Assembly (NCBI GenBank): GCA_035541995.1
Contig: DATKMG010000255.1
Coordinates: 1-13,773 of the forward strand
DNA: 13,773 bases
Reading direction: 5' to 3'
DNA from: DATKMG01 sp035541995
Lineage (GTDB): Bacteria > Acidobacteriota > Terriglobia > Versatilivoradales > Versatilivoraceae
Shown here: positions 1 through 7,268 of the stretch, piece by piece
Layout of the letters: each line of letters starts with the position of its first letter
Numbering within the stretch: position 1 is the stretch's first letter
Notes under the pieces: generated by a model
Told to the model about the DNA's origin: nothing
Databases searched by the model: none
Seen by the model: the letters and a program-made list of their open reading frames with translations, nothing else
Made by a program: the position numbers and the translations under genes

Positions 1-1
1 C

Positions 2-1528
2 AGCATCAAAAAGCAGATTGGCGATCGTATAGTCTTCTTTGAGCTGGAAAATCACCGATCTGCTCCATCCCGGCAAAAACTGACGCTTGTTCTCGAACTC
101 TTGCCATGCCACGCGAACGTCCTGATCGTAGAGCACACTCAGCAAGTCCTTTTCAGCCTGCGGCGGCCGAAAGGCCTTTGGATCTCGGGTCCGGAATTAT
201 ACAGGTCACCTGTGAGCAAATCGGAAATTCAGTGTGACCGGATATCACGAGAGGAGTTTGAGCGCCTCCTCTTGCTTCACCATGGCTCCGGCTTCTCAGG
301 ACCCGCATCGTCGCTAGCCTCAGTGCTGGGCCTGAGTCAAACCACTTTGCATGAGATTCTCTTCCCGGGGACTGATCCGGTGGAAAGCTGGGAGAGACTC
401 CAGTCCATGATTCGTCAGGTGGACCAGGGCTCCTATTGCCCACAGGTCTATGGCCTGCAAGCGAATTCTCGAGCGCCTGAAATCGCCAGTAAAGAGAAGA
501 CGGAGCAGGAAACCGTCAAAGTGGAAAGATGGGTCGTGACGCCATTCCCTTTTCGATCTCTTAGAGAATACTTTTCACGTGCCTTTCCTACCATGAGCGA
601 TGCCTGCGAATATGTCTTCATGCAATTGAGAGAACAGTGCAGGTTTGCCGCGCTTCGACGTGCAAGTATTCCATCGATTCAACAAGCTCTAAAGAAGAAA
701 AGCCAACTCCTCAGAAACCTGCAAGACGATCTGGCCAAACACCGGGATTACGCTATCTGCAAGAAATATGCCGATCTTTTGTACGCCCAAAAGGAGAGCG
801 GTACCCCGGGGGTTTCATACTTGAAGACAATTGACCTCTTTGATTCGAGTCTCCGGGAGATTGAGATTCCCTTGGATCCCAAGCTCTCCCTGATTCAAAA
901 TGCCAATCGTTTTAGTTTGTTGTTTCAAAAGGCTAATCGTGCACTCCCACGAGTCCTTCAGAGAGTGGGAGAGCTCGAGACGGAACTGACCGAATTGCGT
1001 AGACTTCTGGACCAATTGTCTGCAGCCCGGAACGTCGAGCAACTGGAGGCCGTGACGGCTGAAAAGCAGGAAGTGATCCCTTTACAAAAGAAGACCCTGG
1101 AATTGCCAGCTGCTTCTCGCCTTCGTGGGAAAGGAACTGCCGGCTCGGACATCCGACTTCTTCAACGCAAAGTGGCCAGGCGCTTTGTATCTACCGAGGG
1201 GATGGAGATTCTTGTTGGAAAGAGCAACCGCGCCAACGACACTCTGACCCAACGGATCGCCAAAGCCGACGACTTTTGGTTTCATGTTGCCGGTTACAGC
1301 GGTTCCCACGTCGTGTTGAAGAACCCGAAGAAGCTGGGGGCCCCCCCTCAGCAATCCTTGCTGGAAGCTGCTCAGTTGGCTGCCTACTTCAGCCAAGCGC
1401 GCAATGCGCCCAAGGTAGAGGTTCATTACAGTCAAAGAAAGTTTGTTTCTAAGGCCAGAGGTGGGAAGCCCGGACTGATGCAACTGAAGGAGTACAAGTC
1501 TGTGATGGTGCGCCCCGGGCTCCTTTGA
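2..1528 (+). CDS. rqcH: RqcH/NFACT family protein (ribosome-associated quality control), 5'-truncated by window edge
   Basis: The reading frame is open from base 2, so the gene begins outside the window; the TTG at 101 is internal, because the residues before it match the family. About 508 residues are visible. In order: the end of the NFACT-N domain, with the motif IGDR (Asp-Arg at 23-28, matching the DR pair that RqcH/Rqc2 proteins need for tailing) and LELLPCHANVLIVEH; a helical, coiled-coil middle with KKYADLLYAQ and DPKLSLIQNANRFS, both typical of the family; and a C-terminal NFACT-R RNA-binding domain (about 1185-1520) with FVSTEGMEILVGKSNRANDT, FWFHVAGYSGSHVVL and a basic end. Known role: on obstructed 50S subunits RqcH recruits tRNA-Ala and adds C-terminal Ala tails that mark stalled peptides for degradation. 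Aligning the DR pair with B. subtilis RqcH suggests roughly 90 residues are missing. Older databases call this family fibronectin-binding protein. Confidence 0.93.
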   Translation, partial: SIKKQIGDRIVFFELENHRSAPSRQKLTLVLELLPCHANVLIVEHTQQVLFSLRRPKGLWISGPELYRSPVSKSEIQCDRISREEFERLLLLHHGSGFSGPASSLASVLGLSQTTLHEILFPGTDPVESWERLQSMIRQVDQGSYCPQVYGLQANSRAPEIASKEKTEQETVKVERWVVTPFPFRSLREYFSRAFPTMSDACEYVFMQLREQCRFAALRRASIPSIQQALKKKSQLLRNLQDDLAKHRDYAICKKYADLLYAQKESGTPGVSYLKTIDLFDSSLREIEIPLDPKLSLIQNANRFSLLFQKANRALPRVLQRVGELETELTELRRLLDQLSAARNVEQLEAVTAEKQEVIPLQKKTLELPAASRLRGKGTAGSDIRLLQRKVARRFVSTEGMEILVGKSNRANDTLTQRIAKADDFWFHVAGYSGSHVVLKNPKKLGAPPQQSLLEAAQLAAYFSQARNAPKVEVHYSQRKFVSKARGGKPGLMQLKEYKSVMVRPGLL

Positions 1529-1530
1529 AG

Positions 1531-1559
1531 TTTAATTTGACTTCCTTTCGCGCTATAAT
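1531..1559 (+). promoter_or_regulatory. candidate promoter for the nucleotide-sugar dehydrogenase gene
   Basis: A perfect -10 hexamer TATAAT lies at 1554-1559, just after the stop of the rqcH-like gene. A good TTGACT is at 1537-1542, but it sits only 11 bases from the -10. At the normal 17-base spacing the -35 would be the poor TTTAAT at 1531-1536. Transcription would start near 1566 and give a leader of about 130 bases. The -10 is convincing; the -35 assignment is not. Confidence 0.5.
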
Positions 1560-1579
1560 TCGCCCACCTTTAGGATAGG

Positions 1580-1669
1580 AGAGGGTTTGCGATAATTCGT
1601 CAAGGCAAAGCCAGCTGCCCCGGCAGCCTGGTCAAGGGCGACTTCTCTCAAGCAGGGTTCCATCCCTGC
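1580..1669 (+). promoter_or_regulatory. possible structured 5' leader RNA with two hairpins
   Basis: Hairpin 1 pairs 1611-1618 with 1623-1631: CCAG and CTGC against GCAG and CTGG, one bulged C at 1627, tetraloop CCCG. Hairpin 2 pairs GCAGGG (1652-1657) with CCCTGC (1664-1669) around a six-base loop. Hairpin 1 can be enclosed by TCGTC (1596-1600 region) with GGCGA (1637-1641 region), and further by GAGAG (1580-1584) with CTCTC (1645-1649). The stretch GGCAAAGCC (1604-1612) recalls motifs of cyclic-di-GMP-I riboswitches, but the rest does not fit that consensus, so no class is assigned. There is no T-run after either hairpin, so an intrinsic terminator is unlikely. Confidence 0.3.
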
Positions 1670-1693
1670 AAAGTCAAAATCGGAGCGAGCATT

Positions 1694-2989
1694 GTGAATG
1701 ATCTTCTGAGGAAAATCGATTCCAAGGCTGTCAAAGTCGGAGTGATCGGCATGGGATATGTGGGGTTGCCTTTGGCCATGGAAATTGCCAAAGCAAATAT
1801 CTTCGTCTCTGGCATTGACATTTCCATTCCCAAAGTGGAGCAGCTCAATCAGGGAATATCCTACATTGGTGATGTAACATCTGAGGAACTTGCCGAGCAG
1901 ATCCGATCAGACCGGCTCAAAGCCACTACAGAATTTAATGTAGTTCGGGATCTTGACGTTATCATCATCTGTGTGCCCACACCGTTAGGAAAAACCAAAG
2001 ATCCGGATCTTTCCATGGTGATGGCTGCTGTGGAACGTATCGCTGAAAATCAAAGACCGGGGCAGTTGGTAGTGCTCGAGAGCACTACTTACCCGGGTAC
2101 AACCGAAGAACTCGTACTCCCGCGGTTACAGGAATCCGGTTTGCAGGTTGGTAAGGACTTTTTTCTTGCCTTTTCTCCAGAACGGGTGGATCCAGGCAAT
2201 CCCGTTTATCAAACGCATAACACGCCCAAGGTAATCGGCGGGGTAACACCACAATGTCTGGAGGTAGCTTCACGCCTGTACCGTCACTTCATTCTGAGAA
2301 TTGTCCCGGTTTCTTCGTGTCAGGCCGCGGAAATGGTCAAGCTACTGGAAAACACTTTCAGGAGTGTCAACATTGGTCTAGTCAACGAAGTGGCATTGAT
2401 GTGTGACCGCCTGGGTGTCGATGTCTGGGAAGTCATCGATGCAGCGGGGACCAAACCGTTTGGATTTATGCCTTTCCAGCCTGGTCCGGGTCTGGGAGGA
2501 CATTGCATTCCAATTGACCCATTGTATCTTTCCTGGAAGTTGAAGACACTCGACTATCGGGCTCGGTTCATTGAACTCGCCAGCGAAATCAATGCAGACA
2601 TGCCCCGTTATGTCGTCAATAAAGTAAACGACGCCTTGAATGACTTCAGTAAGTCAGTAAAGAATTCCAGGATCTTGGTTGTAGGGGTCAGTTACAAGAA
2701 AGACATCGATGATTTGCGTGAATCTCCAGCCTTGGACGTCATTCAGTTGCTTCAGAAACGCGGGGCAAAAGTGGTTTATCACGATCCTTTTGTGGCAGAG
2801 ATTCGGCTCGACAACACTACGCTCCTGTCGAGCGATCTGGAGCTGGCCTTGCGGAGCACGGACTGCACCGTGATTGTGACCAATCACAGCCGATTGAATT
2901 ATCAGAGGATTGTGGATCTGTCTCCCGTGGTATTGGATACGAGAAATGCCACCAAAGGTATTGTGAGCCCCAAGATCATCAAACTCTGA
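1694..2989 (+). CDS. nucleotide-sugar 6-dehydrogenase (UDP-GlcNAc/UDP-glucose/GDP-mannose dehydrogenase family)
   Basis: This cytosolic enzyme makes NAD-dependent, two-step oxidations of C6 of a nucleotide sugar to a uronate for surface polysaccharide. The protein has 431 residues, usual for the family. It shows an N-terminal Rossmann fold (GVIGMGYVGLPLA, about 16-28), CVPTPL (93-98), STTYPGTT (130-137), the FSPERVDPGNP motif and the catalytic segment GGHCIPIDP with nucleophile Cys271, followed by the C-terminal UDP-binding domain (DDLRESPALDV). GGHCIPIDP with SPERVDPGN is closest to WbpA-type UDP-N-acetylglucosamine 6-dehydrogenases, but the exact substrate cannot be fixed from sequence. The GTG start is chosen because GGAG lies eight bases upstream and the Rossmann motif follows directly; the ATG at 1698 is out of frame. 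No sugar epimerase or glycosyltransferase gene is adjacent. Confidence 0.92.
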   Translation: MNDLLRKIDSKAVKVGVIGMGYVGLPLAMEIAKANIFVSGIDISIPKVEQLNQGISYIGDVTSEELAEQIRSDRLKATTEFNVVRDLDVIIICVPTPLGKTKDPDLSMVMAAVERIAENQRPGQLVVLESTTYPGTTEELVLPRLQESGLQVGKDFFLAFSPERVDPGNPVYQTHNTPKVIGGVTPQCLEVASRLYRHFILRIVPVSSCQAAEMVKLLENTFRSVNIGLVNEVALMCDRLGVDVWEVIDAAGTKPFGFMPFQPGPGLGGHCIPIDPLYLSWKLKTLDYRARFIELASEINADMPRYVVNKVNDALNDFSKSVKNSRILVVGVSYKKDIDDLRESPALDVIQLLQKRGAKVVYHDPFVAEIRLDNTTLLSSDLELALRSTDCTVIVTNHSRLNYQRIVDLSPVVLDTRNATKGIVSPKIIKL

Positions 2990-3032
2990 TGATCCAGTTG
3001 CAATTTGAGTTGAAAGCGGACAGACTTCTGGC

Positions 3033-3653
3033 ATGAATCTTCCCAATATCCTGACCCTTTCGCGAATCTTCGCGGTCCCCCTCCTGGTAGTGGTACTGCT
3101 CACCCGTGTTTATGACCCAGGCCGTCAGGTTGTTGGGTTGTCTATTTATCTGGCCACAGTCATCTTTCTGGGCGCCTCGGTGACAGACTATTTCGATGGT
3201 TACCTCGCGCGCAAACGCGAGCAAGTTACTACTCTCGGGATGCTGCTGGATCCAGTTGCCGACAAGTTGCTCATTTCAGCCGCCTTCATTTCACTGGTCG
3301 AATTGAAGTGGGTGCCGGCTTGGATGGTAGTCATTATCGTCGGGCGGGAATTCGCTGTTTCAGGACTGCGAAGTATTGCCTCCTCCGAAGGATTTACCAT
3401 CGATGCCTCTGAACTGGGGAAAATCAAGATGGTGATGCAGGTTATCGCTATCACACTCATTATTTTGAGCAAGCAATTTTCCCGGTTGAACCCGTTCAGT
3501 GTTGTGGCCCTATGGTTAGTGGTCATTTTCGCCTTGATTTCAGCTATTGGTTATTTCCGGAAATTTTGGAGAAAGGTGGATGACCGGGTCAAGGCGCGCC
3601 AGCGGAGGAGGCTCATTATTCTAAAGAAGAGGCGGCGCAATGTTCAGACTTAG
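3033..3653 (+). CDS. pgsA: CDP-diacylglycerol--glycerol-3-phosphate 3-phosphatidyltransferase
   Basis: This integral inner-membrane enzyme transfers the phosphatidyl group of CDP-diacylglycerol to glycerol-3-phosphate, giving phosphatidylglycerophosphate, the committed step to phosphatidylglycerol and cardiolipin. The CDP-alcohol phosphotransferase signature is complete: D52, D55-G56, A59-R60, G69, D73 and D77 with exact family spacing. The N-terminus MNLPNILTLSRIFAVPLLV is typical of PgsA, and several hydrophobic segments follow (about 13-25, 36-50, 90-106, 130-150, 153-172). The length of 206 residues is slightly long for PgsA because of a very basic C-terminal tail (about 180-206). It lies 43 bases after the nucleotide-sugar dehydrogenase gene and overlaps amrA by 14 bases, so co-transcription is likely. 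The ribosome binding site is weak. Confidence 0.95.
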   Translation: MNLPNILTLSRIFAVPLLVVVLLTRVYDPGRQVVGLSIYLATVIFLGASVTDYFDGYLARKREQVTTLGMLLDPVADKLLISAAFISLVELKWVPAWMVVIIVGREFAVSGLRSIASSEGFTIDASELGKIKMVMQVIAITLIILSKQFSRLNPFSVVALWLVVIFALISAIGYFRKFWRKVDDRVKARQRRRLIILKKRRRNVQT

Positions 3654-4209
3654 CGAAGAGGGGCAAAATTACCTGCTTGCTCTTTCGCGCCGAACCATTC
3701 GCGAATTTCTGGAAACCCGCCAGAAGCTTGCCCTCGAATCCCCTCCAGAGGAAGTAGTGCCAAATCGAGGAGCATTTGTAACTCTTCGCAAAGCGACAAG
3801 GCTCAGGGGATGCATTGGCTACGTCGCGCCTTTATACCCCCTTTTTAGAACGGTCATTGAATGTTCAATTTCGGCCGCAACCCAGGATCCAAGATTCCCG
3901 CCCATGCAACTGGAGGAACTGCCCGAGATCGAAATAGAGATTTCTGTTTTGTCCCCCGTAGAAGAGGTGAAGGCGCTGGAAGATATTCAGGTGGGTACTC
4001 ACGGGCTGGCCATCAGCCAAAAAGGAAGGCGGGGGTTATTGCTTCCCCAGGTGCCAGTCGAATATGGATGGGATCGGGAACGATTCCTGGAAGAGACCTG
4101 CAGAAAAGCCGGTCTTCCTGCGCATGCCTGGCGGGAGGGGGCAAGGATCGAATACTTTACGGCGTTTGTATTCGCAGAAAAAGAGGAGAGTGTTGCCAAC
4201 CCAATGTAG
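3640..4209 (+). CDS. amrA: AmmeMemoRadiSam system protein A (AMMECR1-domain protein)
   Basis: A 189-residue AMMECR1-domain protein. It contains the family hallmark LRGCIG (55-60), then AATQDPRFPP (79-88), LEELPEIEIEISVLSP (91-106), GLLLPQVPVEYGWD (132-145) and a closing IEYFTAFVF. In many bacteria and archaea this domain is encoded with a MEMO-like protein (AmrB) and a radical SAM protein (AmrS); neither is present here, so the gene stands alone unless they lie elsewhere. The biochemical role is not firmly established. The ATG overlaps the end of pgsA by 14 bases in another frame, with a purine-rich AGAAGAGG just upstream, which suggests translational coupling. It ends 65 bases before the end of the convergent LysM gene. 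Confidence 0.9.
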   Translation: MFRLSEEGQNYLLALSRRTIREFLETRQKLALESPPEEVVPNRGAFVTLRKATRLRGCIGYVAPLYPLFRTVIECSISAATQDPRFPPMQLEELPEIEIEISVLSPVEEVKALEDIQVGTHGLAISQKGRRGLLLPQVPVEYGWDRERFLEETCRKAGLPAHAWREGARIEYFTAFVFAEKEESVANPM

Positions 4210-4229
4210 CAGGACAATCCCGGCAATTC

Positions 4230-4278
4230 AGTAATGGAAACAGGGCAAAGAAATATCCTTCTTCGCCCTGGAATTACT
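4230..4278. terminator. hairpin between convergent genes, candidate bidirectional terminator
   Basis: The core stem is CAGGGC (4241-4246) with GCCCTG (4265-4270), continued inward by AAAGAA (4247-4252) against TTCTTC (4259-4264) with one mismatch, and a six-base loop. It extends outward through an internal loop to AGTAAT (4230-4235) with ATTACT (4273-4278). The hairpin sits where amrA and the LysM gene converge and includes the LysM stop codon. There is no classic T-run after the full stem, so terminator function is inferred from position and stability. Confidence 0.5.
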
Positions 4279-5518
4279 CGCGCCCTTGTTCTAATTCGAT
4301 GCCGTCCCCCATCTGAATGTCCTGTGTGGACAGGGTCACCAAGCCTGTCGCGGTCTTGCCCTCGACTCGGAGAACTACCAATTCTCCAATCACCTTTCGA
4401 ACAGCATCATAGGTTGGGCGGTACGTGCTAAATTCGCTTCGATTGAACCGGCTTACATTCGCAGAAGTGAAGTACCGAAGGATCCGGAAATAGTCGCCGA
4501 CTTGCACATTCTGCTGCTGTCCTACATCGAGGTAGACGACATCACCCTCACCGATCACACTCTTGAAGTCTTTGGCGTAGAAGATCCTCCCACGAGTCTT
4601 GTCATTGGGTGCGGCAAACTTGTCGAACGCGGCCCGGGGACGAACGGCCGGGGAGACTCTTTGCTCTGCCGGGACCAGGATATCTCCCGTTCTCAGGTCC
4701 TCGCAGGAAAGGACAACTTCGGCAGTAGAAGCATTGTCATGGGCTAATAGGACCCGCACCTTTCCCAAGTCTTTATAACCAAAACCGTATTTCGAAATGG
4801 CCCCAAAATTTGCGGCCCTCTGGCCATACCGGTTCGTGGCGTTCAGCTTTCGCACAACCTGGTACTCGTCACCAGGCTTGACCCCCGCCCCGGCACCCTG
4901 GTTGAGATACAAGATATCCCGCTCCCCGAACAGGGTCTGACTCTCCGATTCCTCGCCACCAACAACTACCATCTTAGGCTGGATTTCCTCCGACGTGAAA
5001 AATCCTGCACAGTATAGCTGTGAGTAGGTTGCTACCGGGGAGGGAGCAGGTGCAGGAGGTGGAGGAGCCTGAGTCGGGACCTCTGCAACCTCAGCTACAG
5101 CGGCTGGGGGAGCGGATGGAGCGTGAGCCTGCGCCGGTTCGGCTGGGGGGGCCACCGGTTCCGGCGGAGGAGCGGCTACTACCATCTTCTTTAGAATAAG
5201 CTTGTCACCGGGGTAAATCCAGTGGGGATTTGCGATGTTGGGATTCAGTTCCCACACCTGGGGCCAGAGGAAGGGGTCTTTCAAAGACTCTTGAGTTATG
5301 TTCCACAAGGTATCTCCGCTCTTGACCGTATGGACTTCGTACCCCTCCACACTTCCGCCCGGCTGGTTGGCGGACCAATGCCCGTCAGGCAATTGCTTCA
5401 GAGGATGTGGGGGTTTGCCCTGTTTGGGAACCGGTTCTTTGGATTCTGCCCTTCCCGGCTGCGCCAATAAAATTAGGGACGTTAGAACTAGAACGCTGAC
5501 TCGATAGAGTTTTGTCAC
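4274..5518 (-). CDS. secreted LysM-domain protein with duplicated C-terminal module
   Basis: The chosen start is the GTG at 5516-5518, because AGGAG lies seven bases upstream and a clear signal peptide follows: a basic N-end, hydrophobic LVLTSLILLA and likely cleavage after PGRA (residue 24). The frame is open further upstream to 5683, but that extension is basic, has no family look and would bury the signal peptide. The 414-residue precursor has one LysM domain (about 60-110, YEVHTVKSGDTLWNIT to WIYPGDKLIL), a Pro/Ala-rich linker (about 115-163), and two related segments (about 198-283 and 322-409). Each has a VYL-x-x-G core, a V-x-x-GD turn and a later LS-x-x-D-x-x-x-GD turn. LysM domains bind peptidoglycan, so a periplasmic or envelope role is inferred. 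No catalytic hydrolase domain was recognised. It is transcribed divergently from aroDE. Confidence 0.85.
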   Translation of the reverse strand: MTKLYRVSVLVLTSLILLAQPGRAESKEPVPKQGKPPHPLKQLPDGHWSANQPGGSVEGYEVHTVKSGDTLWNITQESLKDPFLWPQVWELNPNIANPHWIYPGDKLILKKMVVAAPPPEPVAPPAEPAQAHAPSAPPAAVAEVAEVPTQAPPPPAPAPSPVATYSQLYCAGFFTSEEIQPKMVVVGGEESESQTLFGERDILYLNQGAGAGVKPGDEYQVVRKLNATNRYGQRAANFGAISKYGFGYKDLGKVRVLLAHDNASTAEVVLSCEDLRTGDILVPAEQRVSPAVRPRAAFDKFAAPNDKTRGRIFYAKDFKSVIGEGDVVYLDVGQQQNVQVGDYFRILRYFTSANVSRFNRSEFSTYRPTYDAVRKVIGELVVLRVEGKTATGLVTLSTQDIQMGDGIELEQGRE

Positions 5519-5544
5519 CGCTCTTCTCCTATTATCGATCCTGG

Positions 5545-5574
5545 ACGCTAGCAAAACAAATCTGAGCTTGTCAA
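5545..5574 (-). promoter_or_regulatory. candidate promoter of the LysM gene
   Basis: Read on the minus strand, a perfect TTGACA (5569-5574) is followed after 18 bases by TAGCGT (5545-5550), which is preceded by TGC, an extended -10 feature. The -10 hexamer is weak. The predicted start of transcription near 5538 would leave a leader of about 20 bases holding the AGGAG site of the GTG start, which also supports the shorter gene model. Confidence 0.5.
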
Positions 5575-5633
5575 GCGAATTGACCTTCCTCAACTGCAGG
5601 AACGGCCCTAATGTCCTAACACCGCAACTCCCT

Positions 5634-5661
5634 TTGCACCGGGTTTTCCTTGTGCTAGACT
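5634..5661 (+). promoter_or_regulatory. weak candidate promoter for the aroDE operon
   Basis: TTGCAC (5634-5639) and TAGACT (5656-5661) are 16 bases apart, with TGC before the -10 box. Both hexamers match only partly. It is the best-placed candidate in the divergent gap upstream of aroDE; a leader of about 85 bases would result. Confidence 0.25.
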
Positions 5662-5753
5662 TGCGTGTTTCAATCATCACCATTATCGGAATAAGCTTCT
5701 GATTTCTTTATGTTTAAAACTCAGGAGGAAGGGAACAGCCAAGACGATACCTG

Positions 5754-7268
5754 ATGAACTCGGCATCCGTCCAGAAAATCTGTATTCCCATTCGAGAGTC
5801 CAACGTCGCGAGTCTCGAAGTGGCCATTGCTTCAGCTAGATCCAGGGCAGGGTTCTTGGAATTGAGGTTGGATTACCTCGACCCGTCTACCTTGACTGTG
5901 TCGAATCTTAACCGATGGGCTGCCTTGGCGGAAGTGCCGGTAATTGCCACCTTTCGGCGCAAGGCAAATGGTGGTGAATATCCTGGCGATGAAGCTGAGC
6001 AACTTCGAGTGGCCGATGCAGCGATTCAAGCTAAGGTGGGTTACGTCGACCTGGAGATTGAGACTATCGAAAATTCTCTTCGGGGCAATCTGAGTTCTTT
6101 GAAATGCAGGGGCACCCGCATCATTGCCTCTTATCATCATTTCGAGACCACGCCTCCGGAGCTGCAAACGGTGTTCGAACGACTTCAGAATACCCGTCCC
6201 GACGTGGTCAAAATAGCCACACTGGCACGATCCTTCAGCGACAACTATCGACTTCTGGAACTAATCACATTGGGTGAGAAGGACCGGATGCCGGTAATTG
6301 CCGTGGCAATGGGGGAATTGGGAATTTACTCCAGGATTCTGGCTCCCAGTCTGGGCGCCGTGCTCACTTATGGTTCTCTGGAGGAGGGCCTGGAAACGGC
6401 TCCTGGCCAAGTCACGGCTAAAGATCTCCATCAAATCTATCGAATTCATGAAATTGACCCCCAAACGAAGTTGCTGGGGGTGATTGGTTTCCCCATTGGT
6501 CACTCCTTGTCCCCATACATCCATAACCGCGGTTTTCAGGAAGCGGGATTGAACTTCCGCTATCTTCCCTTTCCCGTCCGGAACCTGGACGATTTTGCCT
6601 CCCATCTTGATCGGTTTGACGGATTTAGTGTCACTATCCCCCACAAAGTCGCAATTCTCAAGTATGCTGGATGCCTTGACGACACGGTTCGGATCACAGG
6701 GGCCGGCAATACCCTGGTCAAGGAGGGCACGTATTTCCGTGCCTACAACACAGATGTAGATGGGGTGCGGGCGGCTCTTCGAGTTCCCTTGGATCGAGGC
6801 GTGGAGAAGGTGGTTCTGCTGGGGGCAGGTGGTGCGGCGCGAGCCGTCGCGGTAGTTCTTCGTGAGGCTGGATGCAAGGTGACCGTTCTGGGCAGAAACT
6901 TGAGTAAAGCAAAAGCGTTTGCCGAGGAATTTGGTTTTGCTTGGGACTCCCTTGCTCAAAGTCCTGAATATGGCGGCGATCTCCTAATCAATGCTACGTC
7001 GGTCGGGATGTCACCCCAGTGTGAGGAAATGCCTGTAGATGCGGATTCCCTGGACTACCGATACGTATTTGACCTGGTCTACAATCCTCTGGAGACTCGA
7101 CTGTTGCGGGAATGCCAAGGAAAAGCAAAGATAATTAGCGGGCTCGACATGTTTATTGCCCAGGCCGCCAGGCAATTTGAGCTCTGGACAGGTTTATCGG
7201 CTCCTCAGGAACTCATGCGAAATGTGGCACTAGAGAGGTTGAGGCGCCCAGTCAAGATCGAACAATGA
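5754..7268 (+). CDS. aroDE: bifunctional type I 3-dehydroquinate dehydratase / shikimate dehydrogenase
   Basis: The fusion carries out steps 3 and 4 of the shikimate pathway: dehydration of 3-dehydroquinate, then NADPH-dependent reduction to shikimate. Residues about 7-230 form a class I dehydratase barrel with general base His128 (ASYHHF), Schiff-base Lys153 (DVVKIAT) and the SLEEGLETAPGQ segment. Residues about 238-495 form AroE: GFPIGHSLSP (245-254), catalytic Lys298 (TIPHK) and Asp334 (NTDVDG), the NADP-binding loop GAGGAARA (357-364), NATSVGMSP, and GLDMFIAQAARQFELWTG near the end. The order is as in plant and chlamydial AroD-AroE fusions. The usual NRT after the nucleotide-binding loop reads GRN here. 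The ATG at 5754 lacks a close Shine-Dalgarno: AGGAGG lies at 5723-5728, about 25 bases upstream, and the only other in-frame start-like codon is CTG 5751. The stop overlaps thrB (ATGA). Confidence 0.96.
   Translation: MNSASVQKICIPIRESNVASLEVAIASARSRAGFLELRLDYLDPSTLTVSNLNRWAALAEVPVIATFRRKANGGEYPGDEAEQLRVADAAIQAKVGYVDLEIETIENSLRGNLSSLKCRGTRIIASYHHFETTPPELQTVFERLQNTRPDVVKIATLARSFSDNYRLLELITLGEKDRMPVIAVAMGELGIYSRILAPSLGAVLTYGSLEEGLETAPGQVTAKDLHQIYRIHEIDPQTKLLGVIGFPIGHSLSPYIHNRGFQEAGLNFRYLPFPVRNLDDFASHLDRFDGFSVTIPHKVAILKYAGCLDDTVRITGAGNTLVKEGTYFRAYNTDVDGVRAALRVPLDRGVEKVVLLGAGGAARAVAVVLREAGCKVTVLGRNLSKAKAFAEEFGFAWDSLAQSPEYGGDLLINATSVGMSPQCEEMPVDADSLDYRYVFDLVYNPLETRLLRECQGKAKIISGLDMFIAQAARQFELWTGLSAPQELMRNVALERLRRPVKIEQ

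Noticed and set aside
1580..1669. Cyclic-di-GMP-I riboswitch
   Set aside because: Only GGCAAAGCC is suggestive; the second conserved strand and the tetraloop-receptor layout of the class are not seen.
5519..5683. Upstream extension of the LysM reading frame to an ATG at 5683
   Set aside because: The extension is basic and unlike a secreted protein N-terminus. The GTG at 5518 has AGGAG at seven bases and starts a good signal peptide, and a candidate promoter lies inside the extension.
6261..6959. 232-residue open frame on the minus strand
   Set aside because: It lies wholly antisense to aroDE, which has complete catalytic motifs; the antisense product has no recognisable domain.
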